Counted from the stretch's first letter, positions 23,901 to 58,520 are shown. The stretch is 64,000 bases of DNA from Ascaris suum (GCA_013433145.1 CM024168.1:5154184-5218183), one strand, 5' to 3'. Translations and numbers: made by a program. The notes: a model not told the origin generated them from the letters alone.

Positions 23901-24787
23901 CTGCGAACCCGAAAATTTACCGTTTCTTGGCAATAGCAGAATTTTTCAATGTAGGAAACGTCGAGTTTCATCTAGTAATGGAACGTCAACTTCTTATCTA
24001 TGTTTGTTTAGTGCCAAATGGCGGATACGCTAAAGCATTTCGATAGTATATTTTGGGTCGATTTAGTTCAAATTTTGCTATCTTAGCTTATACTCACTTA
24101 TCTTTCATTATTATTAGTGATATATTCTGCTTTAAGAGCTTGGATTCGTTATCAGCAATGACCTTTTTAAACTCATTTCCGAAGTGAACTTGAATTTAAT
24201 TGCACGATGCTCTGAACTTAATTGATTTCAGAATATTAGAGTTGAACTCAACAGTATGGACTCAATTCAGAATACTGGAATTGATTAGAATTCAATGCAT
24301 AATTTACATTCATTTGTATAGTTCCTAGCGCATAATGCATTCATTCCAAAATCTTCACTGAAAAGCGTGCGCACTAATTGTGTTGGGAACCTCAACACAT
24401 TGAAACATGCATCATAGAGGGAACGTTGACTCATTGTTTTTGCTTTGCAAGTAATTTATGCATATTCTTATTACCTTTATGCGTTATTTCTCAGCACTTT
24501 GTTTTATCGTTCAATCGTCGATAAAAATATTTCACTTCTCGTGTAAATTCTTTACAGAAGTTAAAAAAAGTATTTCCCACTCAATTCTTCAATATTTCAA
24601 ACGATCAAAATGGCTGGCGATACAGGCGAACAACAAGTACGTATTATTGATAATCGACGTGACACACTTAAACTTATCCTCCTCATCGTACTCATCATCT
24701 TTTTCCCGGTTTGTTCAGTTAATTGTTTCTTTCTATTTTTCTGGTGTGTGTAATAACGCACAACGTTCACTGGAGGAAAAGTAGTTT

Positions 24788-24852
24788 TTTCTTCTCCGAC
24801 ATCCCGCTTCCGGAAATATTTTTCTTCTCCGACATCCCGCTCCCGGAAATAT
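24788..24852. repeat. 33-bp tandem duplication
   Basis: Two copies, 24788-24819 and 24821-24852, share TTTCTTCTCCGACATCCCGC and differ at one base. On the minus strand they read as a repeated NISGSGMSEKK peptide in one frame. Confidence 0.75.
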
Positions 24853-26024
24853 TTCGTTGCTCCTCCCCATAACCGACGTTCACAACAGTTTCGTCTGTGG
24901 AAAAGATGTTGCAACACGAGCAATGTTCTGCATAGTTTCCAATTTCGCGCTCCACGGGTCTGCATCTGCTTACCGCCAATATCATAAGCGCATCCGCTCC
25001 TTGAACTTTTAAGCTGCGGCTGAGTTGTTTCGACCTATGCACTATTGTTCTTACATAGTAAAAAGAACGTTTTGCTCGTTCATGCTCTTCATGCTCACAT
25101 ACTTTTGTATGTTTTCCCACCTTGGGACGACAAAGTAGATCAATAAATAAAAGATATGCAACATAGTACCGATTCCGAGCGTTGAGTACAGCGGGAAACA
25201 ACAGCAGAAACGTTTGATTATCGCAAGAAAAAAAAGCAGTCTGCAAGAACATTGCAAACTAGTGCCACCTGTTTAGTATGGTTTTTAAACTATATCTAGT
25301 ATAGCTTGTTTCCTCGAAAACCTCGAAAGTCCTTCATGTTATGCGGCCTAATTAAACAGCAGATCCATATTCCGGTGAATGGAAATGCATAGTCCAACAG
25401 AGAGAGAAAATTTGGTTGCCGATCAAGAAACGCAGATATTACAGAAGGCACGGATAGCACGGTGAATTGTGGTGCAGCATGTCGAGTTGCCACATCCGAG
25501 AGCTCGGTATTCCACCCGCCTACTTAGTTTCGTTATCATTCTCGACACTCCACAATAGAGATTAAACAAACTCATTTCCATGTAAAGACGTCATGGTTAT
25601 GGGCACTGCTCACACCATCATCACCATCATTCGCCGATGAAAATTCCCTAACCGAGTGTACAATCATTAAAAAAGAGTACTAAAATTGGAACGAATAACC
25701 TGCCGACAACCACAGCACACCAATCCTAATAATTTCAAAAGCCACCACCCCCACTCAACAAAGCATGCTATTGCGTTTGGCAAAATTATGCATCGTGGGC
25801 TTCAGCCGCGATATCAAACGAGCTCTCAAAGATACGTCAGATTCAACTTTTCGAAAATTACTCCTATTGCAGCTTCCCATGAAAAAGATACAGCACAATA
25901 GCATGAACGATACGAAAACTCTGCTAACAGACTGGACGTTTTACAGGCTTCTGCTCTCGAGAGGGATTCTAAGAACTCCAATACTCCCGCGAGAGACAAT
26001 TTCGGGGAAGGGAAGCTCATCCCT

Positions 26025-26038
26025 CCCCCCCCCCCCCC
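26025..26038 (+). repeat. C homopolymer, 14 bases
   Basis: Uninterrupted C run following CCCT. Confidence 0.9.
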
Positions 26039-29000
26039 ACGAGAGTGTGATTCATCCTTCCACGTGGCGGGGCCTCCGTGAACGGAGGGCCGCTTTCAAA
26101 CGCTAAGTGTAGGGCACATGACATACAGTTATACTGGGGCTGAGGTAGGAAGTGCAGGAAACCAAGTAAGGCAGTTTTGTTAATTCAGTTTTTGATACGT
26201 CTTCAGAGGTGACCGAAATTGTCAGTTGCTGCTTTCGATCTCTCCGCAAACGATGTAATTTGCATTTATCTGCCTCGGGTCAGCTTTGATTCATTGGCGT
26301 TAAATTTTTTTCTAAGGAGTTCACTGTTTCGCTGGAGGTCACGTGGTATCGGTGATAGCACTCTCTTAGATCCGATTAACGATTTAGGAGCAGCAAAAGT
26401 AAGAAATTGTTGTGCCGAACCATTTGTTTTTGCTTACAAAAAATGGCCTTGATTTATAAAAAATAACGATGCAACATAAGTATTTCTTATTGGTCAGTTA
26501 CAGAAATCGACGTGCACTGCGCTTCTTGCTCGATTATACATGGAGAGAGGAAAGGTGGAATGTGTGACCTAATTCCACTCTCAGTTCGGGCCTAAAATCG
26601 GGAATTTCTTTTTAAAATACGGGTCCCTTTATTATTTCAATCGTTTTAGGAGGTCTTTAAGTTGCTCTGATGAAAGCTTTCACCACTCACCACCAGTCAT
26701 TTTCCACTCTCTCACTACTTGCTTCCGTTGCTCTTTGTCCTGCTCAAAATTTTTTAATGGGCATACCACCTAAGCTTAAAAAGCTTGTAGATAATAAACG
26801 ACGTCGTAACTAGTCTTTATTGATTCGCTGATTCTTGATAAGAAATAACTCTTTGCCACCTTCCAGAAATCTTCCTTTCGCTGTGCATTCATCGAATCGT
26901 TGTTTTCTTTTGCAGCCAGCTGCCGTTGCAATTCAAGCGAACGAATGCAATATCCACGTTTGGCTCAGTCTCCTCCTCATGTTGTTCTTCGTCTTTCCGG
27001 CCTACATCCATGCTATCTGGTATTGTTTTATTCGCAAGGATCCTCTTCATTCGACGGCCTAAGTCTATTATCTTATACTCATTTAATGCCATCGACAGCT
27101 ACAACTATACTATTCAACCTCTATATTGATCAACGATTTTAATGCTTAATTGGCTCTGAGCTTATCGTTAAAAAAAATTTTGTGTGGATAAGAGGTGAGT
27201 GACTATACATGAGTGAGCAGCTGCCGATCGAACAGCACTCGCTGATTGGTTTATAGTCGCCTTTTATTCATATTCGTTCATCCTGCTTATTGATGTTCGC
27301 TCGTATGGAATTCCATCTTCAAGGTGAATGCATTGTACATTTAGAATCTCAAAAGAGAATTTCTAATGTTTATAGCGTAAAAATTCGGGGGACTGAACCC
27401 GATATGCATAAAATGTTATCCATTATAGAAAGGATTCTAAAATTTGCTACTTGAGGTCGAGTTTGACCTTCTTTATTGTGCTCTTTTTCCTCTTCATTTA
27501 ATGATATCGTAAAGCATCTTTTAAGAAATGTTGAGGAGAAGTTAAGGTACAATTTCCTTAACAACTACACCAACGTATTCATTTAATAAATGAACAGGTG
27601 TGTAGTGGAGGACGTTTTCCTATCCGCTTGCATCTATACTATACTGTCGTTTGAAATGACGTTTTAGGGAGGAAATTAACGTTTATGGACTCGACTGAAG
27701 CATTTTCTCGAATTTCAATGTGTAAACGTTTTTCAAAAATTGAATCGATGCGAAAATTTGGGAAAAACAAATTTTTATAATATTGAGGGTTCTTTAGACG
27801 ATTCGTTTACATATTCTGGTTATATTTCGGAGAGGTTCTTAGGACGGCACGTTTCTTAAATTCTCTTTTTTTCGGCGGGTCTTTTTATTGCTCATCCCAG
27901 TAGCTGTTTTTCATTTGATTCCTATTTGCAGTGGAAGTGCTGAGCCATAGGAACGGGGAGGAGAATGTTTTGCAAAGTGCAAAATGCAATTTTTGATGCA
28001 ACGAGTAAGAGAGTTGCAGTGGAAAAAGTTGCAAAGTTATTAATGACGTCAGCAGTTGAAAACGCATTTTGGAATCGCATATTTTTATAATTTAGATGCT
28101 TGCTGATAAGCTTTATTCCTCTGAGTTGCATGCTCTACTTGATCGCTCTTCGCTGCCTTATGGTCTCGTGTTTTTCTCCATTCCTGTTGTTTGAAAAATG
28201 TTTTTTTTTTTGAAGTACAGAACAAGAGCGTTCAGTAATTTTCATTGAATAATCATCGGCCTCTTGCGGTCAAAAATTCAAAATTTTTGAACCCTAGTTG
28301 GGGAACTGAATTCGGTTGCATCAATAAATACTACATTTGGGAAGCGAATCGAACCCAGTGAAGGTCATGACAGGTGAGGAGGATCTCTAGAAGGAAGTTG
28401 GCAGTTTTGTGGTTTCGCGCAATTTCTCTGGTTCTTATCCGGCCTCTCCTCTCCCCACGTTTTTAATTGCTGTGAATTAAGACCTTTGAGCGTCTGGACA
28501 AATGCACGTTCGTTAAAGAAGGCTCTAAAATTTGAAGTGTTCGACTTTCGGTGCTAGAGGTATATAGTCGCTCTGTCAAACAATACAGCCCTGCTGAGAA
28601 AGTGTTCAGATATTGTTTTGAGGACTGGAAGACGGTTGAAAGGAAACAGAAGGAAAAATTGTGCGATATACGATAATTTAGACCATTGCGATACAGATTT
28701 CCTTTGTTAAGAGATTTCAGTGGCTGAAAAAAAGTTTTTAGCGATTTATAAAGGAATGTCTATTAATACAGATCCGGTCGCATAATTACAAATTCGTTTG
28801 CTTGAAAGTATTCAAATTTCCATGCTTTGATGTTTTTTTGTTTTGTGTTGCGAATTTGTGCGATTGTTGTCGTCAATAAAACTTCTTGCAGTTGCATGTG
28901 TCAATGATGGGTAAAATTATGAAAAGAAAAGAAAAGAAGTACAAATGGAGAGGGAAAGAGGAGGATTTCGAAGTATTGTAGGTAATTTTTGGAGTAGCAG

Positions 29001-31522
29001 AGAGGCCCCGGTCGTTTACACGACTGCAATCTTCTTAAAGAGCCATAGCTGTGACCGCATTTCATCACTGACTCTATGATCAGGGCAATAGTTTATTTCT
29101 CCTTTATCTGAAGCAAGTTCAGTGACGAGCAGTGCGAGTTTGTCACAAAGGTGGACCTTTCGCAATTTATTCGGAATTCAAAAAAGCATTTCGCAGCGAT
29201 GCAATTTTTTCCACCAGTTATATCTGTGGCATTGAGCAATGAGTTTTTTGAAGTGTATTTCGGCAGTCCGTCTTTGAGGATCGGTGATCAGTTGCTATGG
29301 ATCATTCGATTTAATATCCACGTACTATGGCCACACAGTATAGTAAAAAAGGAGACGGTCCACGCACGATGACCATGACTTTAACTGAGTGACCCGGTCT
29401 TTTCTCCTCTGGACAACAAATTTAATACAGCGATTTATAAGAGGATTAAAAACTCCCTCATGAAGATTGAGCAAATTAAAAGTAATTTAATATCCTTGAA
29501 CAAATTTTGCCGTAGAAAAACTGAAACGTTGGGATGTCTTTCAATCCAAAACGAATTCAACTTTTCGGAGGTGAATGCTCTCAAAGACATGGCATTTGGC
29601 TGAGGCGTAATCGTTGTTCATTGCCTCTCACAGAAAACCCCAATTCGCTTGCTTTATATGACCATAACTTATTAGACCAACCGTGATGTTCATTCAAAAA
29701 ACTATGCCTTACTATCATAAATAATGTTGATCGGAAGAAAAAATTATAAAAGACGGACTGCCATAAATGACTTGAAAAGTGGCAAAAATTGACTTCAACA
29801 AAATATGTTGGCGTTAGGAAGAAGACAAGAAGAAAGCGATTCAAATTGACATCGGCATAACACGCATATACATACGAAGTGGCACTTGATTCTGCCAAAG
29901 TGAATCATTCCACAGTGCAGTAAGCATCGCATAATTCAAACAAATTTGGAGATGAATATTTCGAGTTGATAATGAGTGTTACGCCTAACGAGAGACATGT
30001 TATTGTTAAGTGTTGCACTTTATTGACTTATTGAGCGAAACTTCATGGTTATATTGCAGCAGTATAACTGCAATACAAATATTCACAGTTCTGCATTTAA
30101 TTTATGCATCTATTAAAATATGAACTTTTTAGCATCGAAAAGTGATGGGGCATTCCAGTAAACAGAATTTCCAATGAAACTTGCTTATCACCATAATTTA
30201 TGAAGTCCAAATGGGAGAGGCACAAATTAATGACGGTAGGAGACTCCTCATAAAAACTTTGCTAAGAAATAATTTCGACAGGATCTATCTATGGCAAATG
30301 GATACTACAACCGCCTCAGTCACTAGACAGAAATGACCTTCATATTGCGAAGTCCCCCACAAAATGTGACCTTAAAAAAGCAATAGACGAGTGATAAGAG
30401 ATGAATGGAAACTTTAGACCCCTCTTCCAGTTGGAAAGCTTATAAGAGATTTTTCAAACTTATCTGGAAAAGCGACTTCATGTTAAACGGTACGCTTCAT
30501 CGGAGATGCTAGTTATCGTCTTAAATACCTTCAATTCCGAATGAACATTTCTCATACACGATTGCGTTGCACAGAAATAATATACCGAATTGTATATACA
30601 TCCGGGTGTCAATTACACGTAATCTCCCTACTACAATAAATCAAATCGAACGCTAATATTCATTAAAAAGACAACAAACAACTGAAATATGACTCATAAT
30701 TTCTGAATAAATATGGACGCATCTTCAAGCGAGACAATGAATTTATCTCAGTTTTTATGGAAACTCGATATGTTCTTTAAAAGCGAATTTTTCATGCATC
30801 TTTCATCAAACATTCTTCAACTTTTGCTTTGATCACCCCTCATAAAGTTGATATCTACTATAGAAATTCTCGTTATTTGGAGAAAAATGCTCATCATATT
30901 GTTATCTAAATTCGTTACTTTAAACCTTTGTGGTTGTATTGATTTCGTTTTAGTCCAAAATTGATATTTCACTATTTTATGAGTTATATTGCCCATGAAA
31001 ATTGAAAAAGAAACAAACAGCGTAGTTTCCCATCAAGTTTCCCAAAAAATAAACTGGGGAAAAATGTTAGTCCTCTTACTAATGGAAAAAACCGTCGATT
31101 AAATGAAATAATAATTAACTAGCGAATACCGAACTTTAAAAAAAGCGTTAATTTTCAGAGAATATGAAAGTAATATGACTCATGCCGTTAGAAATTTCGT
31201 CATTTTCCGTTCGTAATTACCTCTTTGAATTTATTAGTGATGTGTCAAACAATCGTTTTCGTAACATGTCCCACACTGTGACTGCGCAATACAGGCCGTC
31301 GCCTACCCATCTCCAAATCGACCGAATGCACATTAGCCAATGAACGAGATTCGATACGTGCCTTTTGACGTCCTTGCTAGAATTTTCTTCAATTTTCTTA
31401 TATGATAGTTCAATTTTATCATTGAGACATATCCTCTATAGTATATAGTATATTTGCTAGACCATAAGATGGAATTGTTTAGCTGCCAAAAGCAATGAAA
31501 ATAATATAATTGTCAAACAAAT

Positions 31523-31651
<129 letters not shown>

Positions 31652-32838
31652 TCTTACTTGAGTTCATTGAAAGTGTTTAATTTAGTGATCGAAGGAAAAA
31701 AAATGCATAACAGAAGAGCACGGAAATGGTTCCTGTAAAATTCCTACCACATCCCCGAGATGGTTGAGCACGAGGGGAGCGGCTAACTAGATATTTTGAT
31801 TCACAAGATGAAGGCAGGGAGAGGGGCATCTCCACACTGGTGAGTATATATAGCCCTCCAATTTGGACGGATGAACACCATATACGTTTAGCAATTAGCC
31901 ATCATAAGAGCGTTTCATAGCAAATCCCTATTATGCTTTATTGCTGAATGCATAGTTCGATGTTGAACTCTCTTACAACTGTTTCTTTGAAGGCCGTTTG
32001 CAGAAGCTTTTCTTCTTTCCTTTTGCATGACTTGCAAAAATACCCACACACATTTTTAATAGAACGAATATATTTGTTATACCCAATTTTTACTATTTAT
32101 ATTTTAATAGTAATTTCTCCGAAAGAATAAGGACAAATTGTATACTTTCATCTGTAAGTTGACTCGTTTCATTATTTATTTGCAAATGATTGGTTCCAAC
32201 TACAACCTGATAATGTATTATGCGTCTGAATTTTTTATTTCTTGGAATTTATTTCCTCATTATGCTTGGTTTTTAAAAACCCACTCCAAGTTGGAATCAG
32301 CAGATTATAAAAACCGATTGTCTTCCAGACTTGAATCGTACTCACATTCGACGCTGCTAAACAGTCACCTTCAGAAGACGAGATCAATAGTCAATTAGAA
32401 CGAAAAGCAAAGTGGTTATTTTTGCTATTGAAACTTTTTAGACATACCGAAATGAATTTTTCCCCTATTTCTTGCACGGATCCTCACGGTAATGCTCCGT
32501 TCTTTGCACAGCACAGGTGTCCAGATTTAATGTCCATCACTGCCATTACTTGTATGATGATGATAATGTTTAGAGTGTAAAACTATGAGACACTAAACCT
32601 GGATACCTGTGCAACAAAGCAAAGTGACCCTTTGTTCCTTGCAGGTGTTTCACGTTCCACTACCTATTATCTCAGTAACCATATACTCAGCAACATGTCG
32701 CAATCTTTTTCCAAAATATCAACAAGAAAAACGACTCGTTAAGAAAAACAGTACACTCAGAAAGGTAGGTCGTCAAGATGCAGTGACTGCTACTCGCAAT
32801 TTCTTAAAGGAAATCTGCGTTTTGATCGTCTGAATCAT

Positions 32839-32844
32839 TTTATT
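32839..32844 (-). terminator. Poly(A) signal of the Na+/H+ exchanger gene
   Basis: The minus strand reads AATAAA 83 nt after the TGA at 32927-32929. This distance is normal for a nematode 3' UTR and supports 32927 as the end of the coding sequence. Confidence 0.55.
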
Positions 32845-32926
32845 TCACTAATTTTTCATCTAACTATCATCATTTATGTATGCACTTCGTGAGCGAAGAA
32901 GAAATGTTTTGTCTTTTTAACGGTCT

Positions 32927-52749
<19,823 letters not shown>

Positions 52750-53042
52750 CTCCAATAGCCAATTAAGCTGGCTGCAACTTTGAAAGGAAGTCAGAATTTT
52801 CACGAAATTCATGTTGCAATACTGTAAAGTAATCATAAAATCACATGCAATTACCACGGTGTTGAAGTATGGATAATAAAACGTGAACAACAACAAATGA
52901 CAATAATTCACTAGAAATCGTGTCGTTGTAAACTCAACTCTACGCTTTTTTTTGACAAAGAAAATCGGCGAAACTATGCAGCAGTGCATCTATACTTCTT
53001 GCAGTGATCCTCTAAAGGGGCGAAGGAACGAAAGGAAGAGAA

Positions 53043-53286
53043 AGATAAGCATCCTCCTCGGCTAATATTAACTTACGCGCATCGTCAACCATATACAAAT
53101 GTGTCATTCATCTGGAAAGTAGGATGGATAGGAAATAGAGGAACGAGAAGAGCAGAAAGCATTCCGATCTTGTATTTCTCCCTTTTTATCTACATTATTT
53201 GAAAAGTGTGCGTGTTGCATCACTCTGAGGAGCTGCCATCCTAATTTAGCTTAGCATTGCACTTATTTCACAGATAACCTTGATAA
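53043..53286. promoter_or_regulatory. Candidate GATA-factor sites upstream of nhx
   Basis: AGATAAG at 53043-53049, AGATAA at 53272-53277 and TGATAA at 53281-53286 lie about 295-540 bp upstream of the nhx ATG; the last two are adjacent. Worm intestinal genes are driven by GATA factors binding TGATAA/AGATAA, and NHX-2-type exchangers are intestinal. The motif is short, so chance occurrence is possible. Confidence 0.3.
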
Positions 53287-54038
53287 ATTTGTCTGAAGCA
53301 TTAAATTCGAGGAAGGGTTGCGGATAGACACAAAATATAATAACAAATAATTCAGAGAAAAAGATCGCATATCAACGAGACGAATGTTTATGCTTAGAAG
53401 TTTCTGATATACATTTGAGGCCTACGATCACGGTGCTCGCACCTTTAGAATTTCAACTGTAAGTAATGAAGTGTTTAAAGGCTCTGAGGGGATCTTCGAT
53501 GTACCTGAACACATCTAGACGCTTACGTAGTGAAAGTAGACGTAACATGATGTAAGATCTGAGAAAACGACGTACCAAATTTATTTTGATGGGTCTCTAT
53601 TAAAAAGTTTCATGACGCTGAAATGCAGACATGGATTTGATCGACAGTAAACGATGCCGTGAATATTTACTTCGCTGGCGTAAATTGAATGATACAAAGC
53701 TAAAACCGAGAAAAGTGCTTTTTTGAAATTACAGATTGAAACGTCTCTGTTGTGCCAACGCTGTTATCAGGTTCGTTCGACAGGTTCTATGAAAATAAAT
53801 TCTAGTCCTTTGAGAAATCATAAAGTATACTTCATATAGAAATTCACGGCTAAGACCTTCATAAATTTATCTGCTATTCCATGGAATCTGAAATCAGCCC
53901 CTAGGCGAAATAACACATAGCCATGGCGAAGAATTGAATATTTTGTTTATGGCTTTAATAGTAGAGCAAATTCTGCTAACTTTGAAAAATAACTAATAGG
54001 CGGAGGAGGAATAAACTCAAAAACGATGGGAAGGGGGA

Positions 54039-54048
54039 GGGGGGGGGG
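54039..54048 (+). repeat. G homopolymer, 10 bases
   Basis: G run in a longer purine stretch GGGAAGGGGGAGG...GAGAGAGGG. Confidence 0.85.
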
Positions 54049-54667
54049 AGAGAGGGATGGGGAAATGACAACAGTGAACTTGCTTATGGTTCAAAGAGAT
54101 TTCTTGTCAGCAATAAAGCGCATGGATTTCAATTACCTTTGCAAATGAATTTGCACGAACGTTGGCACTCATCAAGTGTCTGATACTGCAATAGAGATAA
54201 CGTATCCATTGCGTTTGTCAAATGAGGTAACTAAACAACATCTGATCGAAACATTCCTGAATGTGCAAATATGGTTGAGTGGTTTCTTAGGCGCCTAAGT
54301 GAGCCATCGCACAGTTGAAATCTCTGTGACTGTGCAAATTTGATTGATGTAGTAATGAAGCCAAAGAACAGATCGATAAAATGCCAGCTACATTTGTAAA
54401 TGTCGATGAATAACAAACAGATAAACTCCTATATTGTATATTTTGTCGAGCAGCTAGAAATGCGCTAATTTATATAACTTCTATGCGATGCCCTTCACGT
54501 AGTAAACTAATGGATTCCTCACAGTTTATACAGCATAATGGCGTAATTTCTAAAGGCAAAAAATATCACTTGTTCAGATGAGACTCGCAAAGAAATCAAA
54601 TAAATGCGTAGTAATATGACGTCACTTCCAAAAAAGACCTGGAGCCACCCTATGATTTACTAGAGGA

Positions 54668-54676
54668 GGGGGGGGG
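54668..54676 (+). repeat. G homopolymer, 9 bases
   Basis: G run preceded by AGAGGA. Confidence 0.85.
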
Positions 54677-55418
54677 AGTGCTTCAATGAGCGGTTGACCC
54701 CTTTTCCGCTAATGAGATATATCTTCAAGGGTATCCATAGTTTATTATTTCTTGCAATGGCGACGCAATACGTCGAAAAGACTTTTTTAACGAAGAAGAA
54801 TCAATGAATTCCAAGATCACGCAAGCTCAAAAAAAGAGAACCATCGGCAATCGATGCGATAGCGACATTGAGTGGAAAATAATCCGCAACAAGAAATCGC
54901 AATGCATTCAAACGCAGCTCAATTACACTTTAACATACCAGAGAGCAGATTGAACTATGGCAATTTATTGGAAAATACGCAATTAAAATTTGAAGAGATC
55001 GGTATGATTTTTGATTGAAAGATCGACTCCGGATTGAATTTATGGCGAATTCGGAAAGCGTGTGACCGCTTAATCGCTGGATAAGAACATCACATTCGCT
55101 TCGGTTATCTAAGTTATGAGCATCAACAGTAGGCAGTTTAATTTAAAAAAAAATAATGTGTTTTTCCAGCGAGTGGTCCATTTGAATGAATCTTAAGAGA
55201 ATTTGAAAAAAACGTTTTATATAGACAGTCAGGTATCCAATTGCATTTGCAGGATTTCCGGAATCGATGTACTCAGCGAGTGGAGGAAATGTGACACCTA
55301 ACTAGGTTGGAGGAAACTGGTGAAAAAATTTTTAGGAGTCATTAATTATCAATGACTTTCATGTGAAATCACTTTGGAAGAGTAATTATAGTGTTTTGTC
55401 GCTTCGTGCCATTCAAAC

Positions 55419-55503
55419 AAATAAATATAAATGAATAAATAAATGAATGAATAAATGAATAAGTAAACAAATAAATAAATAGATAAATAGATAAATAAAG
55501 AAG
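55419..55503. repeat. AAAT/GATA-type tetranucleotide simple repeat
   Basis: Imperfect repeats of AAAT, GAAT and AGAT over about 85 bp (AATAAATGAATAAATAAATG...). Confidence 0.85.
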
Positions 55504-56681
55504 ATAAGTGAAATCATGCCTTTATGTGCACTCGATTTTATGCATTTCGCCATAAATTTACCAATACAGAATTGAAATCGTGAGCGTCTTAGGAAATGAA
55601 CACGAAAAAAATGACTGACATAAGACGAAGTTTTGCGTTTTTTGCGGACTCATTTTTAGGTACAAGAGTGATTGATCCAGTTAATTGAGCTGAATTAACT
55701 TCGACGTAAGTGCATTAACTGAATTAATACCTATTTCAATACGAATTAACGCTCTGAAACATACCCATTTAAAATACTCCCATCGTATACAGAAATCGCT
55801 GATATAGTGAATAGAACTGAATGAGTCTTGTGTTCGACTAAGAATAACAAGTTATAGTCCTATCTTTATAACCGACGAAGTAATTTTTTGAATTTGTTTC
55901 ATAAACAAATTAGGCAAATTCAAAATTCATCAGTTAAGTCGTATAAACCAACCATCGGTTATAAAGAGTCACTTCAACGCGTTCGGTTAATTAGCTCATA
56001 AAATGTGAATATATTTAAAGCAGTTGTGCAATTCCTAAGCACTTTTTTTCCACTTTAACTGAAGGTCGTATCACAAATCATTATCAAAGTTTTACAGAAC
56101 AAAAATTGACAATACTTCAGATTTCATTATCTTCGGTGATTCGAAACAAAAGGAAAACAACAAAAAGTGTTCTTTTGCCATCAAAATTTCCATCAAAAAA
56201 GAATTGAAATAAATTTTAATATGATGCTGCAAGGATTTCTTGCATGGAATAAAAAGAGACGTTTCTTAAACAGTTTTTCTGCAGGTAAAAGTTGAAAAAG
56301 TAGAGAAAATATCAGAGGAGATGGCACGAAATGTGCTTTTGTTTCTCGCACATTCGACCAACCAGCTTCATAAGTAGTCAAAAAACATAAAATATCTGGG
56401 ATTATGGAGGCATATTTTTATTAATTTGACAGCTGTCTGCACAACTCCGCCAAAATTTGTATCTTGTGATGCAAACAATGTTGGGTGATACAAAATGCTC
56501 CAAAACGCTTGCACGTCTGCTGATCTTTTCAAAATCGATGAGTCAACGTGCGATATTGTACAAGCTATAGTGTGGATTAATATGCAAAGTTTCGAACTCT
56601 CGCTTCACTGGTTCCCGAGGAAGACTGCCGAACAAACAGAGACGAACAGACATAGACGTACATACGTGCAGAGACCTCGCT

Positions 56682-56696
56682 GGGGGGGGGGGGGGG
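56682..56696 (+). repeat. G homopolymer, 15 bases
   Basis: The longest G run in the window. Confidence 0.9.
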
Positions 56697-58267
56697 AATT
56701 GCAAAAGGCATTGAAAACAACAAAAAAAGCAACTTCTTTGGATGTTTGAAGCGAAAATTTTCGTCAGCTAGATGAAACAAATGAATCTAATGGCTTCTTT
56801 GAGTACAAAAACTTCTCATATGATCATTATTAAATGACCCAATTCCGGCTCAATTCTAATTCAGTTCCAATTGAAGCCCGAAGTGGTCGAGCGCACATCT
56901 CAAATATCATTACTAATAGTTCAAACGATTTTCTACAGCTAACAGCGATTTTGACAGTGAGATACTTTTGTCAAACTCCTTTTATTTATTATGAAGAGTT
57001 CGTTTATTTTTAGCAAATTTTCTTCCCTCATCGTCCTCCTATCCTCGAAAATAACGTTCTTTGAAGAAACTGATATCTACGTGTTTGAAAGATCTCACTA
57101 TTTGCGGATAAAAGATAAGTCTCTTCACGAATCGAAGCTTATCTGGTCTAACATAACGGATGGCCGTTTTCTTGCAACACAAGGAATACTTTTCATTGAA
57201 GTTTTCCTTATACACGTTTCAAAATAAACGTTTAATCAATCTTATACGGGAAAGGAATAGACAAATAAAAAGGCGGACTCCACAGTGCATTTCTCTACTC
57301 CAACCAATACTTGCTCGTTTGGAGCACGAATAATCTCGAATCTTCTAGTAATTATATATTTGATTGTCAACGATAGATGATAAGATAGTTTTGAAGCGAA
57401 CGCTACAGCAGTTGTAACACTTACAACAACACGCATGCCCCGAAGTTAGAATATTCAAAAAAGGTCGTCAGAAGACAGCGGCAAACGAAAGAGTAATATA
57501 GATAATCAGTGCACCTTCTAATGATAACGGAATTGGAGAAAGGATTGAATTAAATATATAGATAAATGCGCCTTCAAGGCGATATGCAAAAATCTGTGCA
57601 ACGCTAACGTGAATAATTTCTTATCATGAAATGCTTAACATTGAACATACTAATTTCAATTTTCTATTTTCGCGAATGACTCTGTTTCATCGAATTTTGA
57701 AGATCGCCACTGTGTTGCATGGAAATATCTTTTATCAAGACGCACAATTATTTTTGCAAAATTATTCTCAAACGGAATATTGAGTATTTAAGCTCATATT
57801 ATCAATTAGATTCATCGTTTAGTTTTGCTTAGTGCGCGGTTGGTTTTAAGAGGGCTCTGAGCAAACTCTTTGGCTTTGTCCTACCGAGTCATTCCGACCA
57901 GTGGTCTCATGGGGACGGGGGAGGTTGAGCAAGTCGCATGGAACAACGATGAATCGACTCGTCAGTATCCGATGGGCAGGAGACGAGCCTAAGCCCTCAC
58001 CTTCACGCTACCTCAGAACTTCAGCTAAAGGGAAGTGGTAGTGACATGAAGAGACATTTATTCATAATGAATGCTTTGTCGATTCAAGTAAATAAGCAAA
58101 ATAAGTAAATTATCAATTGAAGAGCGACATTTATATTTACAGCCGTCTCTCACTTCAGTGAGGTCTAGAAGCTCTTAAAGAAATGCAGCTCTTTATGATT
58201 AGAAATAATCCAAATTTAGCAAAATTTCTAGCCTGCTGTGCAAGTTTGCGATGTGACTCCCGGATAT

Positions 58268-58520
58268 TATAGGTTGGACTGAAAAGTGGAACATTTAGAC
58301 CATTCTGTTCATCACGCTAGATTCAGACATTAAGATGTGAACATCGTTAAATGGTACGACAAGAAAAGCTGCCAATCGACTCCTACGTCCGACCCTCGAT
58401 CGATAATTTCAGGCGACCTAACATCACAGAATCGTCGAGCATCTCAAAATTTTGAACCCGGACCAATATGCTTGCCATGCAGTAGCAATCGATAAAGCGG
58501 TATTTGTCGCACTTCTTTGA
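58268..58520 (+). mobile_element. Possible decayed mariner-like fragment
   Basis: TATAGGTTGGACTGAAAAGT resembles a mariner inverted-repeat end next to its TA target. Downstream frames read VKWYDKK...DPRS, like the VK.W...DPRSGRP stretch of mariner transposases, and then LNPDQY....IDKAV, like a later segment. The frames shift between them and most of the transposase would be missing. No 3' inverted repeat was found, so this is tentative. Confidence 0.22.
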
